Assembly: GCF_018502625.1 (NCBI RefSeq)
Contig: NZ_CP075566.1
Span: 2,962,001-3,026,000, forward strand
Reading direction: 5' to 3'
Origin: Pseudomonas hormoni
GTDB lineage: Bacteria > Pseudomonadota > Gammaproteobacteria > Pseudomonadales > Pseudomonadaceae
DNA length: 64,000 nt
Within the stretch, counting starts at the first letter, position 1; every line of letters begins with the position of its first letter. The position numbers and the translations under genes are program-made. Shown piece after piece: positions 8,993 to 17,972 of the stretch. The notes beneath the pieces are model-generated. The model worked only from the letters and a program-made list of their open reading frames with translations. It searched no databases and was not told the origin of the DNA.

Positions 8993-9066
8993 ATTTTTGT
9001 TTACTTCACAGGATTTTTGTTCACTCCAGAGGTTTTGTGTTTGCTCCACAGGGTTTTGTGTTCACT
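8987..9066. repeat. Four degenerate 20-base tandem repeats upstream of the binding-protein gene
   Basis: Four consecutive 20-base units begin at 8987, 9007, 9027 and 9047, each of the form CACAGG followed by a T-rich stretch and CACT/TACT. Units 1 and 2 differ at two positions; units 3 and 4 are more diverged. The first unit starts inside the end of the REP arm. The array ends 50 bases before the start codon of the binding protein. Confidence 0.7.
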
Positions 9067-9115
9067 GCATTTTTGCCGTGTGATTTTGAATAAAAAGAGA
9101 ATTGGAGTTGTACCG

Positions 9116-10213
9116 ATGAAAATGTTTGGCAGGACTCTGCTGACACTGTCCTTAGTGGGCGCGATCGCCACGGTTGCCCAGGCCAATGACAAGGTTCTGC
9201 GCGTCTACAACTGGTCGGATTACATCGCCCCGGACACCGTCAAGAAGTTCGAAGACGAGACCGGCATTCGCGTGACCTACGATGTGTTCGACAGCAATGA
9301 AACCCTTGAGGCACGCCTGCTCGCGGGCAAATCCGGCTACGACATCGTCGTGCCGTCCAACAGCTTTTTGGCCAAGCAGATCAAGGCCGGCGTCTATCAG
9401 GAACTGGACAAGTCGAAGCTGCCGAACTGGAAAAACCTCAACCCGGTGCTGCTGAAAAACGCTTCCGCCAGCGACCCGGATAACGGTCACGCCTTCCCGT
9501 ACATGTGGGGTTCGATCGGCATTGGTTTCAACCCGCAGAAGGTCAAGGAAGTGCTCGGCGCCAACGCCCCGACCAACTCCTGGGATTTGCTGTTCAAACC
9601 GGAAAACGCGGAAAAACTGAAAGCCTGCGGCATCAGTTTCCTCGATTCGCCGACCGAGATGCTGCCCGCGGCCCTGCACTATCTGGGCTACCCGGTGAAC
9701 TCCCAGGACAAGGCGCAGATCGCCGAAGCGGAAGCGCTGTTCATGAAGATTCGGCCGTCGGTGGCGTACTTCCATTCGTCGAAGTACATCTCCGACCTGG
9801 CCAACGGCAACATTTGCGTGGCGGTCGGTTACTCCGGCGACGTGCTGCAAGCCAAGGCCCGCGCTCAGGAAGCGGGCGACAAGGTGAAGATCGACTACAG
9901 CATTCCGAAAGAAGGCGCCGGCAGTTTCTACGACATGGTTGCGATCCCGCGAGACGCGGCGAACGTCGAGAACGCTTACCTGTTCATGAACTTCCTGATG
10001 CGTGCGGACATCATCGCCGAGATCACCAACAACATCGGCTACAGCAACGCCAACGCGGCGGCGACGCCCTTGGTGGATGAGGCGATTCGGAATGATCCGG
10101 GGTCGTATCCGCCTTTGGCCGTGATGGCGACGTTGTATGCGATTCCGGACATGCCGATTGGGGTTCAGCGGGTGATGACGCGGGGCTGGACGCGAGTCAA
10201 GCTCGGGAAGTAG
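9116..10213 (+). CDS. potF: Polyamine ABC transporter periplasmic binding protein (PotF/SpuD-SpuE-like)
   Basis: A 365-residue periplasmic binding protein. A signal peptide of about 23 residues ends AQA before [13 protein letters not shown], the conserved start of mature PotF proteins. It captures putrescine or spermidine and delivers it to the permeases encoded upstream. The true start is 9116, with GGAG eight bases before it; the longer open frame runs through the repeats. In this locus the binding protein is last, behind a REP pair and a tandem repeat, and an intrinsic terminator follows. Confidence 0.92.
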   Translation: MKMFGRTLLTLSLVGAIATVAQANDKVLRVYNWSDYIAPDTVKKFEDETGIRVTYDVFDSNETLEARLLAGKSGYDIVVPSNSFLAKQIKAGVYQELDKSKLPNWKNLNPVLLKNASASDPDNGHAFPYMWGSIGIGFNPQKVKEVLGANAPTNSWDLLFKPENAEKLKACGISFLDSPTEMLPAALHYLGYPVNSQDKAQIAEAEALFMKIRPSVAYFHSSKYISDLANGNICVAVGYSGDVLQAKARAQEAGDKVKIDYSIPKEGAGSFYDMVAIPRDAANVENAYLFMNFLMRADIIAEITNNIGYSNANAAATPLVDEAIRNDPGSYPPLAVMATLYAIPDMPIGVQRVMTRGWTRVKLGK

Positions 10214-10342
10214 TCGCTGAATCCGAAATCGCCATCGCTGCCAACACAAAATTCAACTGTTTCCGTTCACGCAGCGCCTTACCACCGCTGCACTCCTCTC
10301 TGACGAACGGCCTCACCTGGCTTCCTCGGTTAAGGTGAATTT

Positions 10343-10368
10343 GGCGCCCTCCTCGGGCGCCTTTTTTT
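10343..10368 (+). terminator. Rho-independent terminator after potF
   Basis: GGCGCCC (10343-10349) pairs with GGGCGCC (10355-10361) across a five-base loop and is followed by seven Ts. It closes the puuD-pot transcription unit and overlaps the end of the convergent ligase-like gene. Confidence 0.85.
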
Positions 10369-10906
10369 ATGCCGGAACCAGCGGCCATTCGGCCAGCGCG
10401 CGATAGCGGCCCTTGTGCGATTCGAACAACGCAAATCGGTCAGCCCGCAGAAAAAACCCGGGCGGCGTCGCCGACTCAGGCACCGGCGCCCGATAGTCGC
10501 GCATCAACGTCAGGTGTGGCCGGAACTCCTTGGGCGTCTCCTCAAAACCAAAGGGCAACATCGCCTGCTCAAGCGCATACACCAGCCGCAACAACTCCGG
10601 CGGCGCCTGCTCCGGCGCGAGGACCAGCACCCCTGCCCTGCGCCAGACATCCAGCCGATCCAGCGCCACCCGCAACGCCACACCCGGCACACGAACCTTT
10701 GCGGCCGCCGTGCAGATCTCGGCAATCTGCGCTACGCCCACCGCGCCCAGAAACAGCAACGTCAGATGAAAGTTCTCCGCCGGCACCGGGCGCCCATTGC
10801 GCGATTGCAGCGCGCTGCGCCATTGGGCGATGGCCTTGCGTTGCTCGGGCGGGCAGTTCAACGCGAAAAACAGCCGTTTGACCGGCTCCGGGGTTTCGTC
10901 GCTCAC
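10367..10906 (-). CDS. thpR: RNA 2',3'-cyclic phosphodiesterase (ThpR / 2'-5' RNA ligase family)
   Basis: A 179-residue 2H phosphoesterase. The two hallmark HxTx motifs are visible, HLTL in the first half (NFHLTLLFLG) and HLTL in the second (RPHLTLMRD). The family opens 2',3'-cyclic phosphates on RNA ends. The GTG at 10906 is preferred because AGGAGG lies about eight bases upstream; the GTG at 10915 would sit directly on that site. Single gene, convergent with potF. Confidence 0.85.
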   Translation of the reverse strand: MSDETPEPVKRLFFALNCPPEQRKAIAQWRSALQSRNGRPVPAENFHLTLLFLGAVGVAQIAEICTAAAKVRVPGVALRVALDRLDVWRRAGVLVLAPEQAPPELLRLVYALEQAMLPFGFEETPKEFRPHLTLMRDYRAPVPESATPPGFFLRADRFALFESHKGRYRALAEWPLVPA

Positions 10907-10966
10907 GCCTGGCACCTCCTGACATGCACGTTATAGTTGAACCAACCGAATCTACGGGAGGGGGCC

Positions 10967-11161
10967 ATGCGAGAGATCATCAGCAAAGAGCCATGGTGGG
11001 CCATGCCACCGCAACCGGGTCAGGATGAGTCAGAGCTGGAATGGGGCTGGCTGGTTCACTATAGCGAAGGTGAGCCGCGTTTCGAATTCGTCAGGGAGCG
11101 ACCGACGGACAGCGAGATCCGTAATCGAAAAAGTTGCAGGATCACCCCGGCGTCGGAGTGA
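10967..11161 (+). CDS. Conserved hypothetical small acidic protein
   Basis: A 64-residue protein starting MREIISKEPWWAMPP, with the aromatic-rich segment ELEWGWLVHY. A strong GGGAGGGGG lies just before the ATG at 10967, which favours this start over an in-frame ATG at 10937. No known domain is recognised and no function is assigned. It is divergent from thpR. Confidence 0.65.
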   Translation: MREIISKEPWWAMPPQPGQDESELEWGWLVHYSEGEPRFEFVRERPTDSEIRNRKSCRITPASE

Positions 11162-11176
11162 TCCCGTGGTTGATAT

Positions 11177-11530
11177 TCAAGCCTTCACGATCATTTCAAA
11201 ACCACCGAACACCAGGCGCTGCCCATCGAACGGCATCGGATTGACGTCCGGCTGCATGCGCGGATCGTTCATGAGTTTTTCCATCCCGGCGTCGCGGGTC
11301 GCCTTGTCCGGCCAGATAATCCAGGAAAACACGACTGTTTCGTCTTCCTTGAGTTTCACCGCCATCGGAAACGAAGTCACCTTGCCGTCGGGCACATCGT
11401 CACCCCAGCACTCGGCGAGGCTCAGCGCGCCGCTTTCCTTGAAAATGGCCGCGGCGGTTTCGGCGTGTTTTTTGAATTTTTCGCGATTGGCGGTGGGTAC
11501 GGCTGCGAGGAAGCCATCAACATAGGACAT
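11177..11530 (-). CDS. DUF1428 family protein
   Basis: A 117-residue protein starting MSYVDGFLAAVP, the typical N-terminus of DUF1428 proteins (dimeric alpha-beta barrel fold). CWGDDVPDGKVTSFP and the C-terminal FDGQRLVFGGFEMIV match the family pattern. Biochemical function is unknown. The ATG at 11530 has AAGGAGA upstream. A 16-base gap separates it from the lipoprotein gene upstream on the same strand, so the two may be co-transcribed. Confidence 0.8.
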   Translation of the reverse strand: MSYVDGFLAAVPTANREKFKKHAETAAAIFKESGALSLAECWGDDVPDGKVTSFPMAVKLKEDETVVFSWIIWPDKATRDAGMEKLMNDPRMQPDVNPMPFDGQRLVFGGFEMIVKA

Positions 11531-11546
11531 GGTCGTTCTCCTTGGG

Positions 11547-12614
11547 TTATGGGTCGATCTGCGGGTTAGTCGGTTCGGGCGGACTCCAATCGACGGCGCC
11601 ACTGCCCGAACTGACCGACGGTATCTCGGCACTCCCCGCCAAATTGGCCTCGATCTGCCCTGCCATGTACAACGTCCCCGCCATCACTCCGGTCGTCGGG
11701 TTCTGCACCAGTTTTATCCAGGCCTTGTCGAACGTGTTGCCCAGACTGCTGCGAATCAGCGCCTCGCTGTCCGGCCGGTCGCTGGCCTGAATCATTGCGC
11801 GAATCCCCGCCACACCCAAGGTAATCAAGCCTCCGGCGAATTTCCCCGCCACTGCGGACACCGCACTGGCGGCACCGCGCGGGGCCATTTCGGCTTCCAT
11901 CCGCTTGCTGGCGCGCCTGGCCACGGGTGCCATGGCGGTGTCGGTCGAATCAACCCCCTTGCTACCGCCGGCCTTGTGGATCTTGTCGATCAGCGCCGCG
12001 TACGCCGGCAGTGTGTTCAGCGGTTGGGTGTGCACGACCTGGTACAGCGTAGCGTCCCGTGCGGGCGGCGGTCCGAGGGCGATGGCCGGGATTTTCTGGA
12101 TACGGCCATTGAGCTGGGCCATGGGTACGCCGTGGCGCTGGGAGATTTTTTGAAGTTCCTCCTGAAGAATATCCACGTAAAACGCAGTGGCCAGACCGAG
12201 GATCTGCTCGGGATCAATCTCTACCGCGACCGGGGCCAGCACGCGCTGCTGATATTGCTCCAGCAGATAGGCCGCCAGGCGTTTCTCCGAAGCATCCTGC
12301 TCGCCCTTGGCACTGAGGGAGTACCAGCTGACCTTCATCGACAGCCATTCCTGAGTCCAGTAGCTACTGAACCAGGGAATGAAGTTTTCTTCGGTCAGTT
12401 GATAGACCCGGGTTCGCCAGTAATCCATGGCGCCGCGCGAGTAGATTCTTGCCTGTTCGGTGGCGGACTGGGACGCGGCGACGATGTCCCGGTCCACTTG
12501 CTGCCAGGTGATAGGGGAAATGATCACCGGCGGCGCTGGTGCCGGGGCGCGCACAGGCATGGCGCATCCCGCCAACACCAGCAGCACGGCAACGATCAGC
12601 GAACGCAGGCTCAA
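11547..12614 (-). CDS. Predicted outer-membrane or periplasmic lipoprotein, unknown function
   Basis: A 355-residue protein. The lipobox LAGC with Cys17 follows a short hydrophobic signal (LIVAVLLVLAGC). A Pro/Ala-rich linker follows. A Gly/Ala-rich, partly hydrophobic stretch (AASAVSAVAGKFAGGLITLG) lies around residues 245-265. No catalytic motif is recognised. The start is a TTG at 12614 with AGGA upstream; the nearby ATG at 12622 is out of frame. Confidence 0.7.
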   Translation of the reverse strand: MSLRSLIVAVLLVLAGCAMPVRAPAPAPPVIISPITWQQVDRDIVAASQSATEQARIYSRGAMDYWRTRVYQLTEENFIPWFSSYWTQEWLSMKVSWYSLSAKGEQDASEKRLAAYLLEQYQQRVLAPVAVEIDPEQILGLATAFYVDILQEELQKISQRHGVPMAQLNGRIQKIPAIALGPPPARDATLYQVVHTQPLNTLPAYAALIDKIHKAGGSKGVDSTDTAMAPVARRASKRMEAEMAPRGAASAVSAVAGKFAGGLITLGVAGIRAMIQASDRPDSEALIRSSLGNTFDKAWIKLVQNPTTGVMAGTLYMAGQIEANLAGSAEIPSVSSGSGAVDWSPPEPTNPQIDP

Positions 12615-12727
12615 GATCGCATGTCCTACAGTCTTTCCCCGAACAGGATATTCGGGGGTTAAAGCACCCTGATTTCAGTATAGGCGGCGGTGGGTGCCTG
12701 GTCTGGGTGTTGAGGGTGTTGCTGAGG

Positions 12728-12828
12728 GCCTCATCGCGGGCAAGCCCGCTCCCACAGGATCAGCGGTGGAACACGGATTTGCACAACGACGCTGGCCCCT
12801 GTGGGAGCGGGCTTGCCCGCGATGAGGC
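12728..12828. repeat. REP inverted pair, GTGGGAGCGGGC type
   Basis: The arms read GCCTCATCGCGGGCAAGCCC on the left and the reverse complement at the right, with CCCACAGG and CCTGTGGG facing each other. It lies in the 348-base gap 12615-12962, which holds nothing else recognised before the small coupled genes. Confidence 0.85.
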
Positions 12829-12962
12829 ACTCAAGAACACCACAAACCCCGACCATCACTCACATCGATATTCACCATCGCCGCGAATGCCTTCCGCTCA
12901 TGAATCGTCAGCGTAGGATCAACCTCAACCCGACACAAAACCCCGATCCGGAGGGGCAAATC

Positions 12963-13055
12963 ATGTTGATCCATCTGCTGACCTGCCTGGCCCTGACAGC
13001 CTTCACGCTGACCGTTTTTTCGTGGTACGTCCTGACCGAGGAGCGCACATCATGA
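12963..13055 (+). CDS. 30-residue single-helix membrane peptide
   Basis: Starts MLIHLLTCLALTAFTLTVFS and is almost entirely one hydrophobic helix with a charged C-terminus (TEERTS). GGAGGGG lies about eight bases before the ATG, and the TGA overlaps the next ATG (ATGA at 13052-13055). This arrangement supports real translation. Function is unknown; it could act as a leader for coupling or as a small membrane partner of the next protein. Confidence 0.6.
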   Translation: MLIHLLTCLALTAFTLTVFSWYVLTEERTS

Positions 13056-13312
13056 TCCACACCGTCACCCTCGCCGTGAGCTTTCCGGTGTTCGGCAACA
13101 ACTACTACTCGCAGCAGGCCGTCTCGCGCAAAGTGCTGTCGCTGGTGTTTGACAAGAATTTCGAAGCGCTGCTGATGCCGGCCGCCGCCAACCACTTCAG
13201 CAACGAAGTGGTCGGGCTCAACGATCAGTTCCGCTTTTTGAATGATGTGCTGGCCGAACACCTGCTGGATGCCGAACTGGCACAGCATTCGGCCCGTTCG
13301 TTCACTTTTTGA
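13052..13312 (+). CDS. Conserved hypothetical 86-residue protein coupled to the upstream peptide
   Basis: Starts MIHTVTLAVSFPVFGNNYYS and ends RSFTF. No signal peptide and no known domain is recognised. The start codon overlaps the stop of the membrane peptide, so its translation probably depends on it. Convergent with the PNPOx-like gene nine bases beyond. Confidence 0.6.
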   Translation: MIHTVTLAVSFPVFGNNYYSQQAVSRKVLSLVFDKNFEALLMPAAANHFSNEVVGLNDQFRFLNDVLAEHLLDAELAQHSARSFTF

Positions 13313-13321
13313 GGCTGCCCG

Positions 13322-13963
13322 TCAACGCCATTCCGTGACATAGGGCGGCGCGACCCTACAGGCGTCCTCCGGCACCGGTGGCAGCGGTGCCGATGTGATC
13401 GGCAACACACCCGCCCAGATGGGCAAATCCAGATCAGCGTCTGCGTCCTTCGGCCCGCCCGTGCGGATCTTGCAGGAAAATTCGTTCATCAAGACACGCA
13501 ACACCGTGGTCGCAGCCATTTCCTGCGCGTTGCCACGACGTGCTTCCCGAGAGCGCCCCGGCGCGATCTTCTCCACCAAAGCATCCAGCGACTCCGCTTT
13601 GTGCTCCCCCTCCACCGCCTCACACACGCCATAAATGACGGCCGAACGGAAGTTCATCGAGTGGCTGAATGCCGAGCGCGCCAATACCAGGCCGTCGAGG
13701 TGAGTGACGGTGATGCATACCTGTGCGCCCTCGGCGGCGGCCTTGAGCAACTGGCTGCCGTTGGAGCCATGGATATACAAGTAGTCGCCCTCACGCCAGC
13801 AGGCGGTTGGAATGCAATGGGTTCCGCGCTGATCAGCGAATGCCAGATGACAGATGTACGCTGCATCGACGATGGCATTGAGCGTACTGCGGTCGTAATC
13901 CGCCCGTGCGGGTGCCCGGCGTATACGAGAACGATCCGACAACGGGCCTGTTTTTTCAGTCAT
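13322..13963 (-). CDS. Pyridoxamine 5'-phosphate oxidase family flavin-binding protein
   Basis: A 213-residue protein with the split-barrel FMN-binding fold signature HCIPTACWREGDYLYIHGS, and LDGLVLARSAFSHSMNFRS further on. Proteins of this type bind FMN, F420 or heme and are often annotated as PNPOx-like; true PdxH activity is unlikely. The start at 13963 (MTEKTGPLS) has TTCCCATG context and gives a normal length. It stands alone on the minus strand before the LysR gene. Confidence 0.8.
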   Translation of the reverse strand: MTEKTGPLSDRSRIRRAPARADYDRSTLNAIVDAAYICHLAFADQRGTHCIPTACWREGDYLYIHGSNGSQLLKAAAEGAQVCITVTHLDGLVLARSAFSHSMNFRSAVIYGVCEAVEGEHKAESLDALVEKIAPGRSREARRGNAQEMAATTVLRVLMNEFSCKIRTGGPKDADADLDLPIWAGVLPITSAPLPPVPEDACRVAPPYVTEWR

Positions 13964-14079
13964 GGGAAGTTCTGCTTGAGGGGCGTTCAGGCAGCATAGG
14001 GAACAAATGGCTCTATCCATAGAGCCACTTACAGACCATTTTACAGGTCCATTCGCCGAATGGTTTATTGAAACACTCG

Positions 14080-14970
14080 CTATTGCGCGCAGACCTCACG
14101 AACACAAGCTCGTAACCAGCGATGGGCCGGATCGGCATCCAATCGCGGATGCCAGAGCATCGCTACGGTGAACTCCGGCAAGGAAAATGGCAGCGCAAAG
14201 CTGTGCATGCCCGCCCGCAGGTTTTCGGTGTGGCGCTCAGGAACGGTAGCGATCAGGTCAGTGGCGCGGGCGAGCGCCAACGCGGTCGAGAAACCGGCAA
14301 CGATGGTCACGACCTGCCGTTCTAGTTGCAGCGTCGCCAGCGCTTCATCGACAGGCCCCTTGTCGAGCCCACGCCGCGAGACGCTGATGTGGCCGCCCGC
14401 CGCAAATCGTTCCGGGGTGATCTCGCCCTGGCTCAGCGGGTGCCCCCTGCGCACCACGCCAATAAAGCGGTCGCGAAACAAACCCTGCGTCCGCAGCTCA
14501 GGCCCGGCGGCCCTCCCCACCACACCGGTTTCCAGATCAACGGTTCCGTCACGAAGCGATGTGCTGTCCTTGTCGGGTTTGTGCATGAAGCGCAGGCGCA
14601 CGCCGGGAGCTTGTTCGGCGAGGCGTGCAATGAGCGGCGCGCCGAAGTTCTCCACAAAACCTTCGCTGGTGCGCAACGTGAAGGTGCGGACCAGTTGTTT
14701 CAAGTCAGGCTGCTGCGCCGGACGCAACACCGCTTCGGCGTCTTGCACCAGCTGGCTGACCCGCTCGCACAGTTCCAGCGCCCGAGGAGTGGCGACGAGT
14801 CCACGCCCGGCCCGGACCAGCAATGGGTCGCCCGTGGTCTCACGCAACCGCGCCAACGCCCGACTCATCGCTGAAGGGCTCAACCGCAAGCGTTTGGCTG
14901 CACGCGCCACGCTGCCCTCGGCGAGCAGCACATCGAGGGTAACCAGCAGATTGAAATCGGGATTGGACAT
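14080..14970 (-). CDS. LysR-family transcriptional regulator
   Basis: A 296-residue LysR protein. The N-terminal winged HTH spans about residues 5-62 (LDVLLAEGSVARAAKRLRLSP with LARLRETTG after it). A substrate-binding domain follows. It is divergent from the MFS exporter gene at 15106 with a 135-base intergenic region, so it probably controls that transporter. The inducer is not predictable. Confidence 0.85.
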   Translation of the reverse strand: MSNPDFNLLVTLDVLLAEGSVARAAKRLRLSPSAMSRALARLRETTGDPLLVRAGRGLVATPRALELCERVSQLVQDAEAVLRPAQQPDLKQLVRTFTLRTSEGFVENFGAPLIARLAEQAPGVRLRFMHKPDKDSTSLRDGTVDLETGVVGRAAGPELRTQGLFRDRFIGVVRRGHPLSQGEITPERFAAGGHISVSRRGLDKGPVDEALATLQLERQVVTIVAGFSTALALARATDLIATVPERHTENLRAGMHSFALPFSLPEFTVAMLWHPRLDADPAHRWLRACVREVCAQ

Positions 14971-15105
14971 GGATCGCCCCGCGGCAAAGTGAGATGGCGT
15001 TGAACGCACGAGTAAAGTGCAAACCGTGCGACTTCCGCCATGTTAGGCGCCGGCGTAGATTTCTGACAGCTCCGCTTCGGGAGTGGCCAGATCAAGAGAG
15101 ACAGC

Positions 15106-16512
15106 ATGAAGCCGACTATTGCCCTCGTAGACAGCGCACCACAAACACCTTCCGTACGCTGGGCGCTGGTCAGCCTGTCACTGGCGATGCTGCTGTCGTC
15201 GCTCGGCACCAGCATCGCCAATGTGGGGTTGCCGACGCTGGCGCAGGTGTTCAACGCGACGTTTCAGGAAGTGCAGTGGATTGTCATTGCTTATCTGCTG
15301 GCGATCACCACCCTGATCGTCAGCGTCGGTCGTCTCGGTGACCTTTTCGGGCGTCGACGGCTGCTGCTCGGCGGCATCGGCGTGTTCACCGTGGCCTCGG
15401 CGCTGTGCGCTTGGGCACCGACACTGGGGATGTTGATTGGCGCCCGGGCACTGCAAGGGCTCGGCGCGGCGATCATGATGGCGCTGACCATGGCCTTCGT
15501 TGGCGAAACGGTGGCGAAGGCCAAGACCGGCAGTGCCATGGGTTTACTTGGGACGATGTCGGCGATTGGCACCGCGATGGGGCCGTCGCTCGGTGGTCTG
15601 CTGATTACCGGATTCGGCTGGCGGGCGCTCTTCCTTGTCACCGTGCCCTTGGGCCTGATGACGTTGCTGCTCGCGCATCTTTATCTGCCCGCCGACCGCC
15701 AGAAGCCAGCAACCGGGAGTGCCCGTTTCGACACGTGGGGTACGCTGGTGTTGGCGCTGACGTTGGCGGCGTATGCGCTGGCCATGACCCTCGGTCGCGG
15801 TCATTTCGGGCTGTTCAATATGGGTTTGCTGCTGGCGGCGGGGGTCGGCATGGGGCTCTTCGCATTCGTCGAGACGCGAGTTGCCTCCCCGCTGATTCGA
15901 CTGGCGATGTTTCGCAACCCGGTGCTGAGCGGCAGCCTGGCGATGAGCACGCTGGTGGCGACGGTGATGATGGCGACGCTGGTAGTCGGGCCGTTTTACC
16001 TGGCCCATGGACTTGGACTGGAAGCGGTTGTGGTGGGACTGGTGCTGGCGGTCGGGCCGTGTGTCGCGGCGTTGACGGGTGTGCCCGCCGGCCGGATCGC
16101 CGACCGTTTCGGTGCCGGGCGTATGACCATTGCCGGGCTGATCGCGATGGCCGTCGGTTGCCTCACGCTGTCGGTGTTGCCGCTGACAGTCGGCATCGGC
16201 GGTTACGTTGCGCCGATGGTGTTGATCACACTCGGTTATGCGGTCTTCCAGACGGCCAACAACACCTCGGTCATGACCGATGTTGCGCCAGACCAGCGCG
16301 GTGTTGTCTCGGGCATGCTCAACCTGTCGCGCAATCTCGGACTCATCACCGGGGCCTCGGCGTTGGGCGCCGTGTTCGCCCTCGCCTCGCAGGCAGCCGA
16401 CATCGCCACCGCGCAGCCCGAAGCCGTGGCCCACGGCATGCGGGTCACCTTCGCGGTAGCGCTGGGGTTGATCGTTGCTGCACTAGGCGTCGTGCTAGCC
16501 GCCAAGCGCTGA
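15106..16512 (+). CDS. MFS exporter of the DHA2 (14-helix) type
   Basis: A 468-residue proton-driven exporter. Motif A is seen as GRLGDLFGRRRLLL after the second helix, and motif C-like GPSLGGLL in helix 5 of the drug-proton antiporter family. Roughly 13-14 hydrophobic helices are visible. GAGAG precedes the ATG. The divergent LysR regulator suggests substrate-induced expression. Substrate unknown. Confidence 0.85.
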   Translation: MKPTIALVDSAPQTPSVRWALVSLSLAMLLSSLGTSIANVGLPTLAQVFNATFQEVQWIVIAYLLAITTLIVSVGRLGDLFGRRRLLLGGIGVFTVASALCAWAPTLGMLIGARALQGLGAAIMMALTMAFVGETVAKAKTGSAMGLLGTMSAIGTAMGPSLGGLLITGFGWRALFLVTVPLGLMTLLLAHLYLPADRQKPATGSARFDTWGTLVLALTLAAYALAMTLGRGHFGLFNMGLLLAAGVGMGLFAFVETRVASPLIRLAMFRNPVLSGSLAMSTLVATVMMATLVVGPFYLAHGLGLEAVVVGLVLAVGPCVAALTGVPAGRIADRFGAGRMTIAGLIAMAVGCLTLSVLPLTVGIGGYVAPMVLITLGYAVFQTANNTSVMTDVAPDQRGVVSGMLNLSRNLGLITGASALGAVFALASQAADIATAQPEAVAHGMRVTFAVALGLIVAALGVVLAAKR

Positions 16513-16574
16513 AACCCCTGTAGGAGCCGCCCGCAGCAATGCTGCTCACTTAAGAGAGTCTTGAATCAGAGAAA

Positions 16575-16705
16575 CCTGTGGCGAGGGAGCTTGTCGGATC
16601 GCCGCACCGCCCGCTTGAGTGCGCAGCACTCACAAAAATCGGCAATGATTGTCAGATTTTTGGGGCCGCTACGCAGCCCAGCGCGAGCAAGCTCGCTCGC
16701 CACAA
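16575..16705. repeat. REP inverted pair interrupted by a short insertion
   Basis: The left arm starts CCTGTGGCGAGGGAGCTTG but then carries about 17 extra bases (TCGGATCGCCGCACCGC) before resuming CCGCTTGAGTGCG, which other copies have directly. The right arm ends CTCGCTCGCCACAA. It lies in the 279-base gap after the MFS gene. Confidence 0.7.
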
Positions 16706-16747
16706 ATGTATGCATGATCCAAGAGCGCGCTTAAGTGGACAGCATTA

Positions 16748-16771
16748 CCTGTAGGAGCCGGCTCCTACAGG
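16748..16771. repeat. Perfect 24-base palindrome, collapsed REP
   Basis: CCTGTAGGAGCC followed immediately by its reverse complement, with no core. It looks like a GTAGGAGC-type REP pair that lost everything between its arms. Confidence 0.75.
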
Positions 16772-16791
16772 AGATTTGCGGTGCCTTTGAC

Positions 16792-17241
16792 TTACTGTTT
16801 GATCACAACCAGCGGTTCGCCTTTCTTCACGATGTACGTCGCCAGCTCCGAACCGGTTTTCGTCCCGATGTTCTTCGCGATATGCGCAACGCCGGCCGGG
16901 ATGTACAGCGAGTCACCGGTCTTCAGCGTTACCGGCGGTTGCCCTTCCAGTTGATATTCGAACGTGCCGTCGATGACATAAGCCACTTCCACGCCTGGAT
17001 GGGAGTGGTTGGGCGACGAGACGCCCGGATCGATATCAACCCGTACCTGGATCACTTCGCGACCGTCGACGTCGAGGTCCTTTTTCAGGAGATCGGTGCG
17101 ATGAATCCCTGTCTGCCAGCTTTTTGCAGGGGCCTTCACTTCTTCGGCCTGAGACACGCCGGAGAACGCGGCGAGCGCGGCAGTGGTGACAACAGCGACA
17201 CCGAGCATTTTGACGGTGTGACGAGCATTGATGCGGAACAT
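16792..17241 (-). CDS. Secreted cupin-domain protein
   Basis: A 149-residue protein. A signal peptide of about 32 residues ends in GVSQA before EEVKAP. A single cupin 2 domain follows, with metal-ligand motif NHSHPGVEVAYVIDG and the second motif GVAHIAKN. The start MFRINARHT at 17241 gives a clean Sec signal. Function of such periplasmic cupins is unknown. Confidence 0.8.
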   Translation of the reverse strand: MFRINARHTVKMLGVAVVTTAALAAFSGVSQAEEVKAPAKSWQTGIHRTDLLKKDLDVDGREVIQVRVDIDPGVSSPNHSHPGVEVAYVIDGTFEYQLEGQPPVTLKTGDSLYIPAGVAHIAKNIGTKTGSELATYIVKKGEPLVVIKQ

Positions 17242-17378
17242 GGCGTTTCTCCGGTTATACCGTTGTGGTGCCTCATTAGGCCGCCGCCGTGTATCCCGTA
17301 CGTGTCGCGGATGCCATGGATTTGTAAGCGAAGATAGCTGTGGGCACGGCGGATACGTAGGGATACAAACGGGCCCAT

Positions 17379-17765
17379 TCACTTGGAGGTGTTGAGCACC
17401 ACCGCCGCACGAATGAGCGCCTGCAGCGCCTTCTCGTCAATCGCTTCGCCCTCATGCACATCTATCGCCCGTCGGGTGTTGCCCTCAAGGCTGGCGTTGA
17501 ACAACCCCGAAGGATCGTCCAGCGAGGCACCCTTGGCGAAGGTCATTTTCACCGCCGCTTTGTATGTCTCGCCGGTGCAGATGATCCCGGCATGCGACCA
17601 CACCGGCACGCCTCGCCACTTCCATTCCTCGACCACGTCGGGGTCTGCCTGTTTGATGATCGCCCGGACACGCGCGAGCGTCTCGCCCCGCCAGTCATTC
17701 AATTCCTTGATTCGTGTGTCGATCAGCGCAGACGCCGATTCGCCCCCGCTGCTTTCCTTCTTCAT
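17379..17765 (-). CDS. DUF1801 domain protein
   Basis: A 128-residue protein. The family pattern is visible in VVEEWKWRGVPVWSHAGIICTGETYK and KMTFAKGASL. These small proteins have a YdhG-like fold and no proven role in bacteria. The start MKKESSGGES at 17765 is an ATG. It is divergent from the transsulfuration operon. Confidence 0.8.
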   Translation of the reverse strand: MKKESSGGESASALIDTRIKELNDWRGETLARVRAIIKQADPDVVEEWKWRGVPVWSHAGIICTGETYKAAVKMTFAKGASLDDPSGLFNASLEGNTRRAIDVHEGEAIDEKALQALIRAAVVLNTSK

Positions 17766-17972
17766 GGTGTTCGCTCCTGCGGAATAATTGTCGCTTCAGT
17801 ATTGCCGACTTGCGCAATCTCTCCAGCCGTAACGTGACCGGCTGGCCGCACAAGGTTGCGAGTGAGGCAATCGCGGCCTATGGTCCAAGCGATGCATTGT
17901 TGGCAACGGACGCGCGAGGACGTGCTGCCGGTTGCCGTCCTTCAGTGCGAATACCCGCGAAGAGGTGACAAC

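Noticed and set aside
15405..16523. 372-residue frame overlapping the MFS gene
   Set aside because: Same strand but other frame; Arg/Gly-rich composition with no hydrophobic helices.
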